Origin: Streptomyces hygroscopicus
GTDB lineage: Bacteria; Actinomycetota; Actinomycetes; Streptomycetales; Streptomycetaceae
Reading direction: 5' to 3'
DNA: 64,000 nucleotides
Assembly: GCA_002021875.1 (NCBI GenBank)
Contig: CP018627.1
Location: 2,542,001 to 2,606,000 of the forward strand
The position numbers and the translations under genes were made by a program. Under the pieces are notes generated by a model. The model was not told where the DNA came from. It searched no databases and worked only from the letters and a program-made list of their open reading frames with translations. Positions 32,840 to 41,095 of this stretch are shown piece after piece (within the stretch, counting starts at the first letter, position 1; every line of letters begins with the position of its first letter).

Positions 32840-33433
32840 TCAGGGAGCGGACCGCAATGGGTCCTGCCGGGTGAGGCAGACGAAAATGCCTACGAGGACG
32901 ATGGCTGTCGTGATGGCTGGCGCGACCAGGGAGTTTGCGGGATACAGGATCCAGGCCCATGGCGCGGGGCGACCGCCGCTGCTCCAGCCGGCCGCCGCGC
33001 ACACAAGGGGCACGATGGCGACGGAGACGGCCGCGATGCGGTGGCCGAGGAAGGGAAACAGCAGCAGCGCCAGGCCGACGTATCCGGCGATGTTGCGCCC
33101 CAGTACCAAGGCGATGCTGTCAGCCCCCAGGGCATAGCAGAGGGCTGCCATCCCCGCCCCGGTGGCGGCGACCGCCGAGCCGAGTGCGGCGTCCCACCTC
33201 CGAAGGGGCCGGCAGGCGACGCTTTCGGTGCGCAGGTCGCCGCGTCCCATGCCGTGGAGCAGCATCACCGCGGGCAGCAGTGTGATGAGATGGCCGACGA
33301 GGAAGTGTCCGGACTGGCCGGTCAGGACGGGCACGGGGAGTTCGGCGTTGCCCATGAGGAGTCCCACCGCATTGGTCACGACGACGGACACAGCCAGTGC
33401 GGGAACGGCGCGGGCCTTCAGCCACCAGTTCAT
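32840..33433 (-). CDS. Polytopic membrane protein, second of a coupled pair
   Basis: A 197-residue protein with six hydrophobic segments (ALAVSVVVTNAVGLLMG, FLVGHLITLLPAVMLLHGMG and so on) and no catalytic motif. It starts at an ATG overlapping the stop of the upstream gene (ATGA at 33430-33433), so the two are co-translated. It resembles an ABC-2-type permease or regulator-linked integral membrane protein. No ATP-binding gene is adjacent, so transport is unproven. Confidence 0.6.
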   Translation of the reverse strand: MNWWLKARAVPALAVSVVVTNAVGLLMGNAELPVPVLTGQSGHFLVGHLITLLPAVMLLHGMGRGDLRTESVACRPLRRWDAALGSAVAATGAGMAALCYALGADSIALVLGRNIAGYVGLALLLFPFLGHRIAAVSVAIVPLVCAAAGWSSGGRPAPWAWILYPANSLVAPAITTAIVLVGIFVCLTRQDPLRSAP

Positions 33434-34419
33434 CCGTGGCTCCCGTCGATGCCCAACTGGGGGCGTCCGTTGCATGATCGCATGGCGCGGGTGTTGCGCC
33501 CGTACCAGGCGAGCTGGGCCTGTCGGGACTGTTTGAGGACGTGCTGGGCCAGGGCCAGTTCCGGCGGTGCGACCCGGTTCGTGAGAGTGCGGGGCGCGGC
33601 GCCGGCGGTCAGGGAAAGCCACGCTCCGACGGGGCCGTAGGCGTCAGCGGCCGGGTAGGGCTCTCCGTTGTCCGCGCAGGCGGGAGATTGCGGAAGCAGC
33701 CCTGCCGCCACGCCTGTGGGCACACCGGCGGCACTGATGCCGGGCCCGATGGCGAGTTTGGTCTCGTCAGGGCCTGGCCGGTCGGCCATGGTCAGGGTGG
33801 CGGGCACCGCGACACCGGCCCGGCGGAGCCTCTCGACCGCCTTTCGTGACTCGGCGCGGACCATCCCGGCTCGGTCGTCCATCTCGGGCCACAGGCAGAT
33901 GCGGGGCCGACCGTGATCGCACGCCAGGTCGCTCGTCGCGCGAGAGGTCACCGGGTCCGCCCCCATGCCGTGGGCGGAGGCGGCACCGCCCGCGAACCCG
34001 CCCGCGAGCAGCGCGGCCGCGGCGACGATGGCGGGGACGGCCTTCCGGTACTTGATGAGCACGGCGGCGGACAGACAGACCCCGGTACCAAATGCTCCCG
34101 CGCTCACCAGCGCCCATACGTCCAGGCTCTGGTCGAGCACGCAGCAGTCCTGGAGCCCTCCGCCCACGAGGTGCCGGATCCACACAGCGCTCCAGGAGAC
34201 CGGGTAGGCGTTGGCGACGAAGCTGGCGATCAGCGTGACCGGCACCGCGATGATCGGAGCCCACAGTCGGCCCATGACGAAGCCGACCAGAGTGTTGGCC
34301 GCGAGAAGCACCGCTTCGACCGCGAAGATGCCGGGATTCGGCATGCCGAAGCCGACGTCGGCGGCGGCCGCGGAGACGAGCAGGGCCGCGGCCATGCCGA
34401 CCACGCCCATCACGAACAC
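33430..34419 (-). CDS. Membrane protein with extracytoplasmic domain, N-terminus possibly lost
   Basis: A 329-residue protein counted from GTG at 34419. Four or five membrane segments occupy residues 1-160, then an external domain carries Cys residues (DLACDHGRPRICLWPEMDDR and MRSCNG). The same frame continues upstream to 34512 and encodes another membrane-like stretch (SPLAIAFPLLLPVFVM), but no ATG, GTG or TTG is available there before a stop at 34513-34515, although an AGGAGG ribosome binding site is present. The original start has probably been lost or shifted. It resembles permease components annotated near ABC genes. Confidence 0.55.
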   Translation of the reverse strand: MFVMGVVGMAAALLVSAAAADVGFGMPNPGIFAVEAVLLAANTLVGFVMGRLWAPIIAVPVTLIASFVANAYPVSWSAVWIRHLVGGGLQDCCVLDQSLDVWALVSAGAFGTGVCLSAAVLIKYRKAVPAIVAAAALLAGGFAGGAASAHGMGADPVTSRATSDLACDHGRPRICLWPEMDDRAGMVRAESRKAVERLRRAGVAVPATLTMADRPGPDETKLAIGPGISAAGVPTGVAAGLLPQSPACADNGEPYPAADAYGPVGAWLSLTAGAAPRTLTNRVAPPELALAQHVLKQSRQAQLAWYGRNTRAMRSCNGRPQLGIDGSHG

Positions 34420-34638
34420 CGGCAGCAGGAGGGGGAAGGCGATGGCCAGCGGCGATCGGACCGCGTTCTGGTCGGAGATGCGCGCGCGCCTGAGCCGGCT
34501 TCCCTCCTGCGGTCATTACGGGGGAAAGGCGCGTTTCCTGGCATTGGCGCGGGGCGGTGTGTAGGGGGTTGCACCTTCCGTAGCGGCATGTGGTCAGGTG
34601 GACTTACGTCCCGGTCCCTTGAGGAAAGGTCCCCGCTC

Positions 34639-35562
34639 ATGCATTCGTCGTGCATGCCACCCCGCCAGGTCAAGATCGGTGACGCGGCGGCCTTCGCCGG
34701 CAGCACGCCGCGGGCGATTCGCCACTACCACGAGATCGGTCTGCTCCCCGAGCCTGAGCGGGGCGGCGATGACCGCCGCCGCTACGGGTACGAGGACATG
34801 ATCCGCCTGCTGTGGATTCGCAAGATGGCCGACGCCGGGATCGCCCTGGACGACATCCGTGACGCCTTTACCACCGGCACGGCTTCCGCCGGTGCGGACA
34901 GCGGAGACGGTATCGCGGGCATCCTGGAGCGGTTGGAGGAAACCCTCGCCGAGCAGGAGGCGGAATTGCGGCGGCAGCGGACCGCCGTGCAGCGGATGCG
35001 CACCGAAGGCACCCGGATCGGCCTGCTCTCCGACTTCGTCACCGACCGCCTCAAGAACCTGCCCGAGGGCTCCCTGCGTCAGGCGGACCTGGACAGTCTG
35101 CTGGTCACTGAGCGGATCTTCGGCCCGCTCGGCGCGGCCGTCCAGGCCACCCGCTTCATCGCCCTGGCCACGCATCCCACTCTGCGGGAGGACTCCGACC
35201 GCATCGATGACGCCGAGGAGGCACTCGATGACAGCGTCGCCGTCGATGATCCGCGGGTGGCTCAGGTGGCCGCCGAGCGGCATGCCTTCGAAAGCGCCCT
35301 GCATGCCGTCATCGAGGAGTCCGGCCTGGGTAAGGACGACGATGACCTCTTCGACGCCTGGGACACTTTGCACCCTGCTACCGCCGATGACGGCGAGGAC
35401 GAGGCCGACCTCAGCTCCGGCAGGCGGGAGGCTGACTCCATGAGCGCGTTCGAAGCCATCGGCAAGATGCCCTACGACTTCTCCCCAGCCCGCCTGCGCT
35501 GTATGGAACTGGCCGAAGAACTCTCCGTCCAAGACTCACCCGGTACCCAAAACACTGCCTAG
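34639..35562 (+). CDS. MerR-family regulator with long C-terminal domain
   Basis: A 307-residue regulator. Residues about 10-78 are a MerR winged helix (VKIGDAAAFAGSTPRAIRHY, HEIGLLPEPERGGDDRRRYG, then IRKMADAGIALDDIRDAF). A coiled-coil dimerisation helix follows (EETLAEQEAELRRQRTAVQR) and then a long helical effector domain ending at residue 307. ATG at 34639 follows GAGGAAAGGT by about nine bases. It is divergent from the membrane-protein pair and converges on the amidohydrolase. Confidence 0.82.
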   Translation: MHSSCMPPRQVKIGDAAAFAGSTPRAIRHYHEIGLLPEPERGGDDRRRYGYEDMIRLLWIRKMADAGIALDDIRDAFTTGTASAGADSGDGIAGILERLEETLAEQEAELRRQRTAVQRMRTEGTRIGLLSDFVTDRLKNLPEGSLRQADLDSLLVTERIFGPLGAAVQATRFIALATHPTLREDSDRIDDAEEALDDSVAVDDPRVAQVAAERHAFESALHAVIEESGLGKDDDDLFDAWDTLHPATADDGEDEADLSSGRREADSMSAFEAIGKMPYDFSPARLRCMELAEELSVQDSPGTQNTA

Positions 35563-35569
35563 TCCTTGC

Positions 35570-36745
35570 CTAGTCCTGTTCGTGCCTGCGGCCGGCGCTG
35601 ACGACGGTCCTGACCCGCTGCAAAGCATCGAGATCCTTGAGCGGGTCACCGTCGACAAGGACGAGATCGGCCCGGAAACCCGGGGCGACACGTCCTGTCA
35701 CCCCACCGAGCCCAAGCGCCTCGGCGGCCCGGCGGGTCGCCATGTCGAGGACGGTGCGGTTCGGGATACCCAGGTGTGCGTAGAAGGTCAGCGCGCCGGG
35801 CATGCCGTCGAAGCCCGTGCGCTGGACCCCGGCATCGGTGCCGACGATCACGCGTGCCCCGGCCTCGGCCATCTGCCGCACCTGGTCGAACATCACGTTC
35901 GCGCGCTCCTCGCCGAAGACCTTGGGCAGCATGCGCCAATGGGGGCTCACGGTCACACTGACCGCGATATCGCGGTCGATGATGCGCTGGAGAACATCAC
36001 GGCGGAGGTCGAACCCGGTCTCGGTCATCCAGGTGCAGTGCTCGAGGGTATCGACCCCGGCGTCGACGGCTTCGGTGATCGCGTCCGCTCCGTGGGCGTG
36101 CGCGGCGACCGGCAGCCCGGCGGAGTGCGCCTCATCGACCAGGGCGTGGAGTTCCTCGCTGGAGAACTGACTCTGCCAGCTTCGCGGGCCGTCCTTGGTG
36201 AGCCCTCCCCCGCTGGTCATGACCTTGATGACGGCGGCGCCGGCGGCCACATTACGCCGGACCAGGTCGCGGGCCTCGGTCTCGCCCGAGACCTCACCGC
36301 CGAGGAAGTGGCAGTGACCACCCGGCGGGGTCGCCGGAGTACCGGCCGCGAGGATACGCGGGCCGGGCAGGCTGCCCTTCTCGATCTCTCGGGCAACGCG
36401 GAAGACGAGTCCATTGCGGTCTCCCAGGTCGCGTGCCGTCGTCACGCCGGTGTGCAGCAGCTGCTCGGCGCGCTGCCGCAGCTGGCCGAGAAGCTCCTCG
36501 TCGGTGGCGCGCAGGACAGCGACAGGATCAGGGCTGCCGTCAAAGATCAGGTGCACGTGGGCGTCAACGAGGCCGGGCATGACCGTGCCGGAGAAGGAGA
36601 TGTGCTCGGCATCCGATGACGCCTGTCGAATGACCTCTTCCCTGGGACCTACGGCGGTGATCGTCTCGCCATCGGTGAGGACGGCGCCGTCCTCCAGGTA
36701 GGTGTCCGTGTCCACCAGGACTCGGTCTGCGGTGATGAGCATCAT
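35570..36745 (-). CDS. Metal-dependent amidohydrolase (imidazolonepropionase/prolidase-like)
   Basis: A 391-residue TIM-barrel amidohydrolase. Metal-site features are PGLVDAHVHLIFDG, a lysine in AAVIKVMTSGGG, HAHGADAI, the second His in DTLEHCTWM, and the Asp in VIVGTDAGV. It is related to the cyclic-imide, Xaa-Pro and carboxypeptidase-like members of the family. ATG at 36745 follows GAGGAGA; an upstream ATG at 36799 lacks one. Its last 25 codons are duplicated at 32438. It lies downstream of the amino-acid dehydrogenase and may share its control by the Lrp protein. Confidence 0.85.
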   Translation of the reverse strand: MMLITADRVLVDTDTYLEDGAVLTDGETITAVGPREEVIRQASSDAEHISFSGTVMPGLVDAHVHLIFDGSPDPVAVLRATDEELLGQLRQRAEQLLHTGVTTARDLGDRNGLVFRVAREIEKGSLPGPRILAAGTPATPPGGHCHFLGGEVSGETEARDLVRRNVAAGAAVIKVMTSGGGLTKDGPRSWQSQFSSEELHALVDEAHSAGLPVAAHAHGADAITEAVDAGVDTLEHCTWMTETGFDLRRDVLQRIIDRDIAVSVTVSPHWRMLPKVFGEERANVMFDQVRQMAEAGARVIVGTDAGVQRTGFDGMPGALTFYAHLGIPNRTVLDMATRRAAEALGLGGVTGRVAPGFRADLVLVDGDPLKDLDALQRVRTVVSAGRRHEQD

Positions 36746-36820
36746 CTGATTCTCCTCGGTAGTAACGCCGTTGCGTGCCCCGAGCCCGGTGTGCATCACG
36801 CGGGTCGTCGCAGGAGGGCT

Positions 36821-36907
36821 TCAGGATGTTGTACGAACGGCGGGATAGGTGATGCCCACGACGAACAACAGGATCGCCACCCCGAGGCAGAGCGCGACAA
36901 CGGCCAT
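36821..36907 (-). CDS. Possible 28-residue hydrophobic peptide
   Basis: Between the amino-acid dehydrogenase and amidohydrolase genes, on the same strand, a frame encodes MAVVALCLGVAILLFVVGIT plus eight residues. It is almost purely a membrane helix. A GTG five codons upstream is in frame. There is no clear ribosome binding site. It could be a small transporter-associated subunit or chance. The rest of this 226-base gap shows nothing else. Confidence 0.3.
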   Translation of the reverse strand: MAVVALCLGVAILLFVVGITYPAVRTTS

Positions 36908-36972
36908 CAGCTGGTGTGGCACCGCACCAGCGGGGAGGTCCAGGCCGTGCGGTCGGTCTCATGCCCCGGCCA

Positions 36973-38031
36973 TCAGACGGCCTGGGCCGCCACGGCCGAG
37001 GACGCCAGTCGGCGCTCGGCAATCTGCTGGGCCGCCCGCAGCGGGGTGGTGCCAGTCGAGAGCGCCAGGTCAAGGATGCGGGTCACGGTGTCGCCGATGT
37101 CCTCCACGCGCTTCTGCGCGGCCTCGTGGCTGTAGCCTTCCGACTCCCGGCTCAGGGCGTAGGCGATACCGCCGGCACTGGCGACATAGTCGGGCACCCA
37201 GACAATGCCCCGCTCCGCGAGGACATCGGCCACACGCTCCTCGGTGAGCTGGTTGTTCGCCGGGCCGACGACCAGGCGCGCGGTGATCTGCCGGACGGTC
37301 ACGTCATTGAGTACACCGCCGACGGCAGCCGGGACCAGCATGTCGGCCGGCGCGGACAGAGCCTGACCGGGCTCGACCCATCCGTAACCGCTCGCCAGGG
37401 CCGCCTCCTTACGGGAGGCTTCCAGGTCCGACACGACGACATGTGCGCCCTCAGCGGCCAGGCCGGCGGCAATACCGCTGCCCACCGACCCGAAGCCGCT
37501 GATCACCACGGTCCGTCCGGTGCAGGAGGCATCGCCGAATACCTGCCTCGCACCGGCGCGCAGGGCCGCCAGGACGCCGGTGGCGGTCGGGCTTCCGGAA
37601 TTGCCGGTACCGCCGTGCTCCTCGGGCGCGCAGTACGCGTACGGCGAGAAACGCCGCAGGACCACCATGTCCTCGGGGCCGGTGCCGACGTCGGGGCCGG
37701 TGCGGTAGGACCCCTGGAAGAAGGCGATCAGCTCGCCCAGATCCTCCAGTGCGGCCTCACGCAACTGTGGGGTGAGTGCGGTGTCGTTGCCGAGGGCGAT
37801 CACGCTCTTGCCGCCGCCGAAGTCCAGACCGGCCACCGCGGCCTTGTAGGTCATCGCCTCCGACAGGCGCAGCGCGTCGGCCAGTCCATGCTGCCAGGTG
37901 TCGTAGCGGCGCAGTCGGCAGCCGCCGACCGCCGGGCCCAGGGCCCGGGAGTGGACTGCCACGATCAGCGGCAGCCCAGAACGGCGTCCACGTCGAATGA
38001 TCACGTCTTCATGTGCAAATGCTTGGCTCAT
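36973..38031 (-). CDS. Leu/Val/Phe-type amino-acid dehydrogenase
   Basis: A 352-residue NAD-dependent dehydrogenase of the Glu/Leu/Phe/Val family. The catalytic glycine-rich loop with lysines is MTYKAAVAGLDFGGGKSVIA, and the nucleotide-binding fold starts VVISGFGSVGSGIAAGLA. It deaminates branched-chain or aromatic amino acids. ATG at 38031 is used because homology begins there; the longer upstream frame overlaps the Lrp gene. It is divergent from the Lrp/AsnC regulator, which very likely controls it in response to amino acids. Confidence 0.88.
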   Translation of the reverse strand: MSQAFAHEDVIIRRGRRSGLPLIVAVHSRALGPAVGGCRLRRYDTWQHGLADALRLSEAMTYKAAVAGLDFGGGKSVIALGNDTALTPQLREAALEDLGELIAFFQGSYRTGPDVGTGPEDMVVLRRFSPYAYCAPEEHGGTGNSGSPTATGVLAALRAGARQVFGDASCTGRTVVISGFGSVGSGIAAGLAAEGAHVVVSDLEASRKEAALASGYGWVEPGQALSAPADMLVPAAVGGVLNDVTVRQITARLVVGPANNQLTEERVADVLAERGIVWVPDYVASAGGIAYALSRESEGYSHEAAQKRVEDIGDTVTRILDLALSTGTTPLRAAQQIAERRLASSAVAAQAV

Positions 38032-38110
38032 GCCCCCGAAGCTAGGCTGATGCACGGAACGGCTGACGTGAAGCCGAAGCAAATTCGGTGTCGCGATCCA
38101 GGAGGCAGTC

Positions 38111-38584
38111 ATGGATGAACTTGATTCGGCGATCGTGCACCATCTGCAGGCCGATGGTCGGCAGTCCAACCGGGCCCTCGCCGAGAAGCTCGGTATCGCC
38201 CCCTCTACCTGCCTCGAACGCACCAGGTTGCTGCACAAACGCGGCATCATCGAGGGCTACCGGGCCCAAGTCTCCCTGCGGGCACTCAACCGCGCCGTGC
38301 AAGCGATGGTCTTCACCCAGGTCCGGCCTCTGCGCCGGGATGTCGTCGCCGCCTTCGAGCGGTCGGTGACCCAGCTACCAGAGGTGGTCTCCGTCTACAC
38401 GATGGCCGGCAGCGACGACTTCCTCGTCCACGTCACGGCCCCGGACATCGACCACCTGCACGCTTTCCTCCTGGACCAGTTCACCAACCGCCGGGAGATC
38501 GTCAGCTTCCGCACCTCGATCATCTACCAGCACCTCACCAACCCAGTGCTCGACCCACTACCCACGGAGACAGAGCACCTGTGA
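38111..38584 (+). CDS. Lrp/AsnC-family regulator
   Basis: A 157-residue regulator with an N-terminal winged helix (MDELDSAIVHHLQADGRQSN, RALAEKLGIAPSTCLERTRL) and a C-terminal RAM domain (PEVVSVYTMAGSDDFLVHVT). AGGAGG precedes the ATG. It is divergent from the amino-acid dehydrogenase with an 79-base gap that must hold its operators. Lrp proteins bind amino acids as octamers and act as feast/famine sensors. Confidence 0.88.
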   Translation: MDELDSAIVHHLQADGRQSNRALAEKLGIAPSTCLERTRLLHKRGIIEGYRAQVSLRALNRAVQAMVFTQVRPLRRDVVAAFERSVTQLPEVVSVYTMAGSDDFLVHVTAPDIDHLHAFLLDQFTNRREIVSFRTSIIYQHLTNPVLDPLPTETEHL

Positions 38585-38725
38585 CGCCACGCGGTCACCG
38601 GACAGGCCGCTGTTCCGGCGCCCGCCCGCGCCTCAACACGTAGAACTTGACAGGGAATCCGCCGGATGGGCGCCCGCGAGACAGCGACCCTGTCTCCACG
38701 AGCCGTCAGCGTCGTGGTGGCCTTT

Positions 38726-39706
38726 TCAGTCCGAGCGCGGGCCTGCTGGTGAACAGGCCGGACTGCGCGACGTCGAGCGCCCGAAGGTGCGGCGGTAGGC
38801 GGTGGGGGTGGTGCCCAGTGCGCGCCGGAAGTGCAGCCGCAGATTGGCCGCCGTGCCCAGTCCGCAGTCCCGCGCCACCCGATCCATCGGGTGGTCCGTG
38901 GTTTCCAGCAGTTCCCGCGCCCTGCTGAGGCGGGCGCCCTGCAACCACTGCAACGGGGTCGTGCCCGTCTCCTCGGTGAACCGGCGCATGAAGGTGCGCT
39001 GCGAGAGACCCGCGTGCCGGGCGAGCACGCGCAGCGTGAGCGGCTCGCCGAGGCGGTGCAGGGCCCATCCCCGGGTACCGGACAGCGACGCCTCACCGGC
39101 CACCGCGACGGGAGCCGGCACGTACTGGGCCTGCCCACCGTCCCGGTGGGGGGCGGCCACCAGACCGCGGGCGATCTGGTTGGCCACCACCGCCCCCAGA
39201 TCGCGGCGCACGAGGTGCAGGCACAGGTCGATGCCGCAGCACACCCCGGCCGACGTGAGTACGTCGCCCTCGTCGACGTAGAGCACGTCGCGGTCGACCT
39301 CGACGGCCGGGAATCCCCGCTCGAACTCGTCGATGTGCTTCCAGTGGGTCGTGGCGTGCAGCCCGTCCAGCACGCCCGCCGCGGCCAGTGCGAAGGCGCC
39401 CGTACAGATCGACACCACACGCGCGCCTCGGTCGCGGGCCTCGGCCAGCGTGCCGAGCACGGCGTCCGGCGGCCGGAGGATCGGTTCGAATCCCGGCACG
39501 ACCACGGTGTCGGCGGTGCGCACCTGCTCCAGCTCCCCGTCGGCGACCAGGGCGAAACCCGCGCTGGTGACCACCTTCGCGTCCAGCGCGCACAGGGTCA
39601 TCTCGTAAGGGGTTTCCGGCCGGGTGGTGAAGATCTGCGTCGGGATCGCCAGGTCGAGCGGGGTGACCCCGTCCAGCGCCAGGACCGCGACTCGGTGCAC
39701 TGTCAT
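38726..39706 (-). CDS. GlxA-family (DJ-1/AraC) transcriptional regulator
   Basis: A 326-residue regulator. Residues 1-185 are a DJ-1/PfpI-like domain (VVVPGFEPIL, VVSICTGAFALAAAGVLDG with the nucleophile-elbow Cys). Residues about 220-315 are an AraC double helix-turn-helix (HAGLSQRTFMRRFTEETGTT, CGLGTAANLRLHFRRALGTT). It is divergent from the HD-domain and RidA genes, with a 71-base gap, and probably controls them. The ligand is unknown. Confidence 0.85.
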   Translation of the reverse strand: MTVHRVAVLALDGVTPLDLAIPTQIFTTRPETPYEMTLCALDAKVVTSAGFALVADGELEQVRTADTVVVPGFEPILRPPDAVLGTLAEARDRGARVVSICTGAFALAAAGVLDGLHATTHWKHIDEFERGFPAVEVDRDVLYVDEGDVLTSAGVCCGIDLCLHLVRRDLGAVVANQIARGLVAAPHRDGGQAQYVPAPVAVAGEASLSGTRGWALHRLGEPLTLRVLARHAGLSQRTFMRRFTEETGTTPLQWLQGARLSRARELLETTDHPMDRVARDCGLGTAANLRLHFRRALGTTPTAYRRTFGRSTSRSPACSPAGPRSD

Positions 39707-39777
39707 GGCAAGATTCTATCGAAGCAAGGAAATTTTGCCTCTCGCCAGGTCAGGGCGGTCGCGGCCAGGCTGAGGAC

Positions 39778-40452
39778 ATGACCGGACCTACCCGCGAGGC
39801 GACCGCCGACCTGATCACGCTGCCCGGCACACCGCTTGCCGACGCCGTCGTGAACTTCATCCGACCGGTGGAAACGCCGTCCGTCTTCAACCACAGCCTC
39901 CGCAGCTATCTGTTCGCCCGGCTGGTGGCCGGCCGCCTCGGCCTGGCCGTCGGCCACGACTACCACGACGACCTGTTGTTCGCCGCGTGCGCGATGCACG
40001 ACCTCGGCGTGGCGTCGGACGGCCCGCACAGCCAGCGGTTCGAGGTCGAAGGCGCCGACCGGGCCGCCGCGTTCCTCATCGAACGCGGAGTGCCCGCGGC
40101 CGACGCCGACCGGGTCTGGCAGGCCATCGCCCTGCACACCTCGCCGGGTATCGCGGAACGCCACGGCACGCTGTGCGTGCTCGTCCGCGAAGGCGTCGCC
40201 CTCGACTTCGGCGGCCCACTGGGTGCCAACCACGTCGACACCGTCACCGATGAGCAGGCCGATGCCGTGCACGCCGCCTATCCACGGCTGGACATGATCC
40301 GCTCACTCACCGACGCGATCGTCGCGCAGGCCGCGAAGAACCCGACGAACGCACCCCGGTACGCGATTCCCGGCGAGTTCCTCCGCGAACGCGAAACTTT
40401 CGGCCGGACCCGGCTGGAGCACGCCTGCCGTTCGTCCCGCTGGGGCAACTGA
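39778..40452 (+). CDS. HD-domain hydrolase, cyanamide-hydratase-like
   Basis: A 224-residue protein with an HD metal-dependent domain: SVFNHSLRSYLFARL (first His), FAACAMHDLGVA (HD pair) and a distal Asp region. The helix pattern and the AIALHTSPGIAERHG segment resemble the cyanamide hydratase-like group of HD proteins. The N-terminus is short and Thr/Ala-rich. It is followed after 48 bases by a RidA-family gene, with GlxA divergent: a probable small-molecule detoxification unit. Confidence 0.75.
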   Translation: MTGPTREATADLITLPGTPLADAVVNFIRPVETPSVFNHSLRSYLFARLVAGRLGLAVGHDYHDDLLFAACAMHDLGVASDGPHSQRFEVEGADRAAAFLIERGVPAADADRVWQAIALHTSPGIAERHGTLCVLVREGVALDFGGPLGANHVDTVTDEQADAVHAAYPRLDMIRSLTDAIVAQAAKNPTNAPRYAIPGEFLRERETFGRTRLEHACRSSRWGN

Positions 40453-40500
40453 CTCCGCGGACTCCACGCCTGACGTCAACAAAGAAAAGGAAGCACCGCC

Positions 40501-40923
40501 ATGACCGTCCACACCGTCGAGGTCCCTGAGGACAACGCAGTCTTCGGGCAAACCACTAGCGCCTTCGCGAGCTTCGGCTATTCCGCCGCGGTCCGCGCGC
40601 ACGGCCTCCTGTTCATCGCGGGAACGATCGGTCGCCGAGCCGACGGAACCATCCCGGACACCGTCGAGGAGCAGACCGAGATCGCCATCCGGAAGATCGA
40701 AGAGATCCTTCGACTGGAGAACCTCGACCTGTCCGCCCTCGTCGACGTCACCAGCTACCACGTCGACATCCGCCAGCACCTGCCCGGCTTCATCGAGGCC
40801 AAACAGCGCCTCGTCAACGCGCCCTACCCGACCTGGACGATCATCGGGGTCAGCGGCCTCGCCAGCCCGGGGCTCCTCGTCGAAATCCGCGCGACCGCCG
40901 CGTACCCCGACTCATCCCGGTAG
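40501..40923 (+). CDS. RidA/YjgF-family protein lacking the key arginine
   Basis: A 140-residue YjgF/RidA fold protein: LLFIAGTIGRRADGTIPDTV, IRKIEEILRLENLDLSALVD and the C-terminal LLVEIRATAAYP. In RidA deaminases a conserved Arg sits in the P-x-R segment before the last two strands; here the segment reads YPTWTIIGVS, with Trp at that place, so imine hydrolysis of the RidA type is unlikely. It belongs to another Rid subfamily. AAGGAAG precedes the ATG. A strong hairpin follows. Confidence 0.82.
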   Translation: MTVHTVEVPEDNAVFGQTTSAFASFGYSAAVRAHGLLFIAGTIGRRADGTIPDTVEEQTEIAIRKIEEILRLENLDLSALVDVTSYHVDIRQHLPGFIEAKQRLVNAPYPTWTIIGVSGLASPGLLVEIRATAAYPDSSR

Positions 40924-40929
40924 CCGCCG

Positions 40930-40957
40930 CTCGTGGGCCCGCTCCCGGGCCCACGAG
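40930..40957. terminator. Perfect 12-bp terminator hairpin
   Basis: Arms CTCGTGGGCCCG (40930-40941) and CGGGCCCACGAG (40946-40957) with a four-base loop, starting seven bases after the RidA-family stop. Confidence 0.8.
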
Positions 40958-41095
40958 CCCGTCGGCGACTGACGTGAGGTCGTCATGAAGACCACTCGGC
41001 GTCCCGGCTTGCCCGGCCTCGTGTTGCTGACCTCGATGGTCGTCAGGCGACTCTTCCCGTGTGGCGCCCGGTCAGCGATCACCTAGGCTGGCGCG

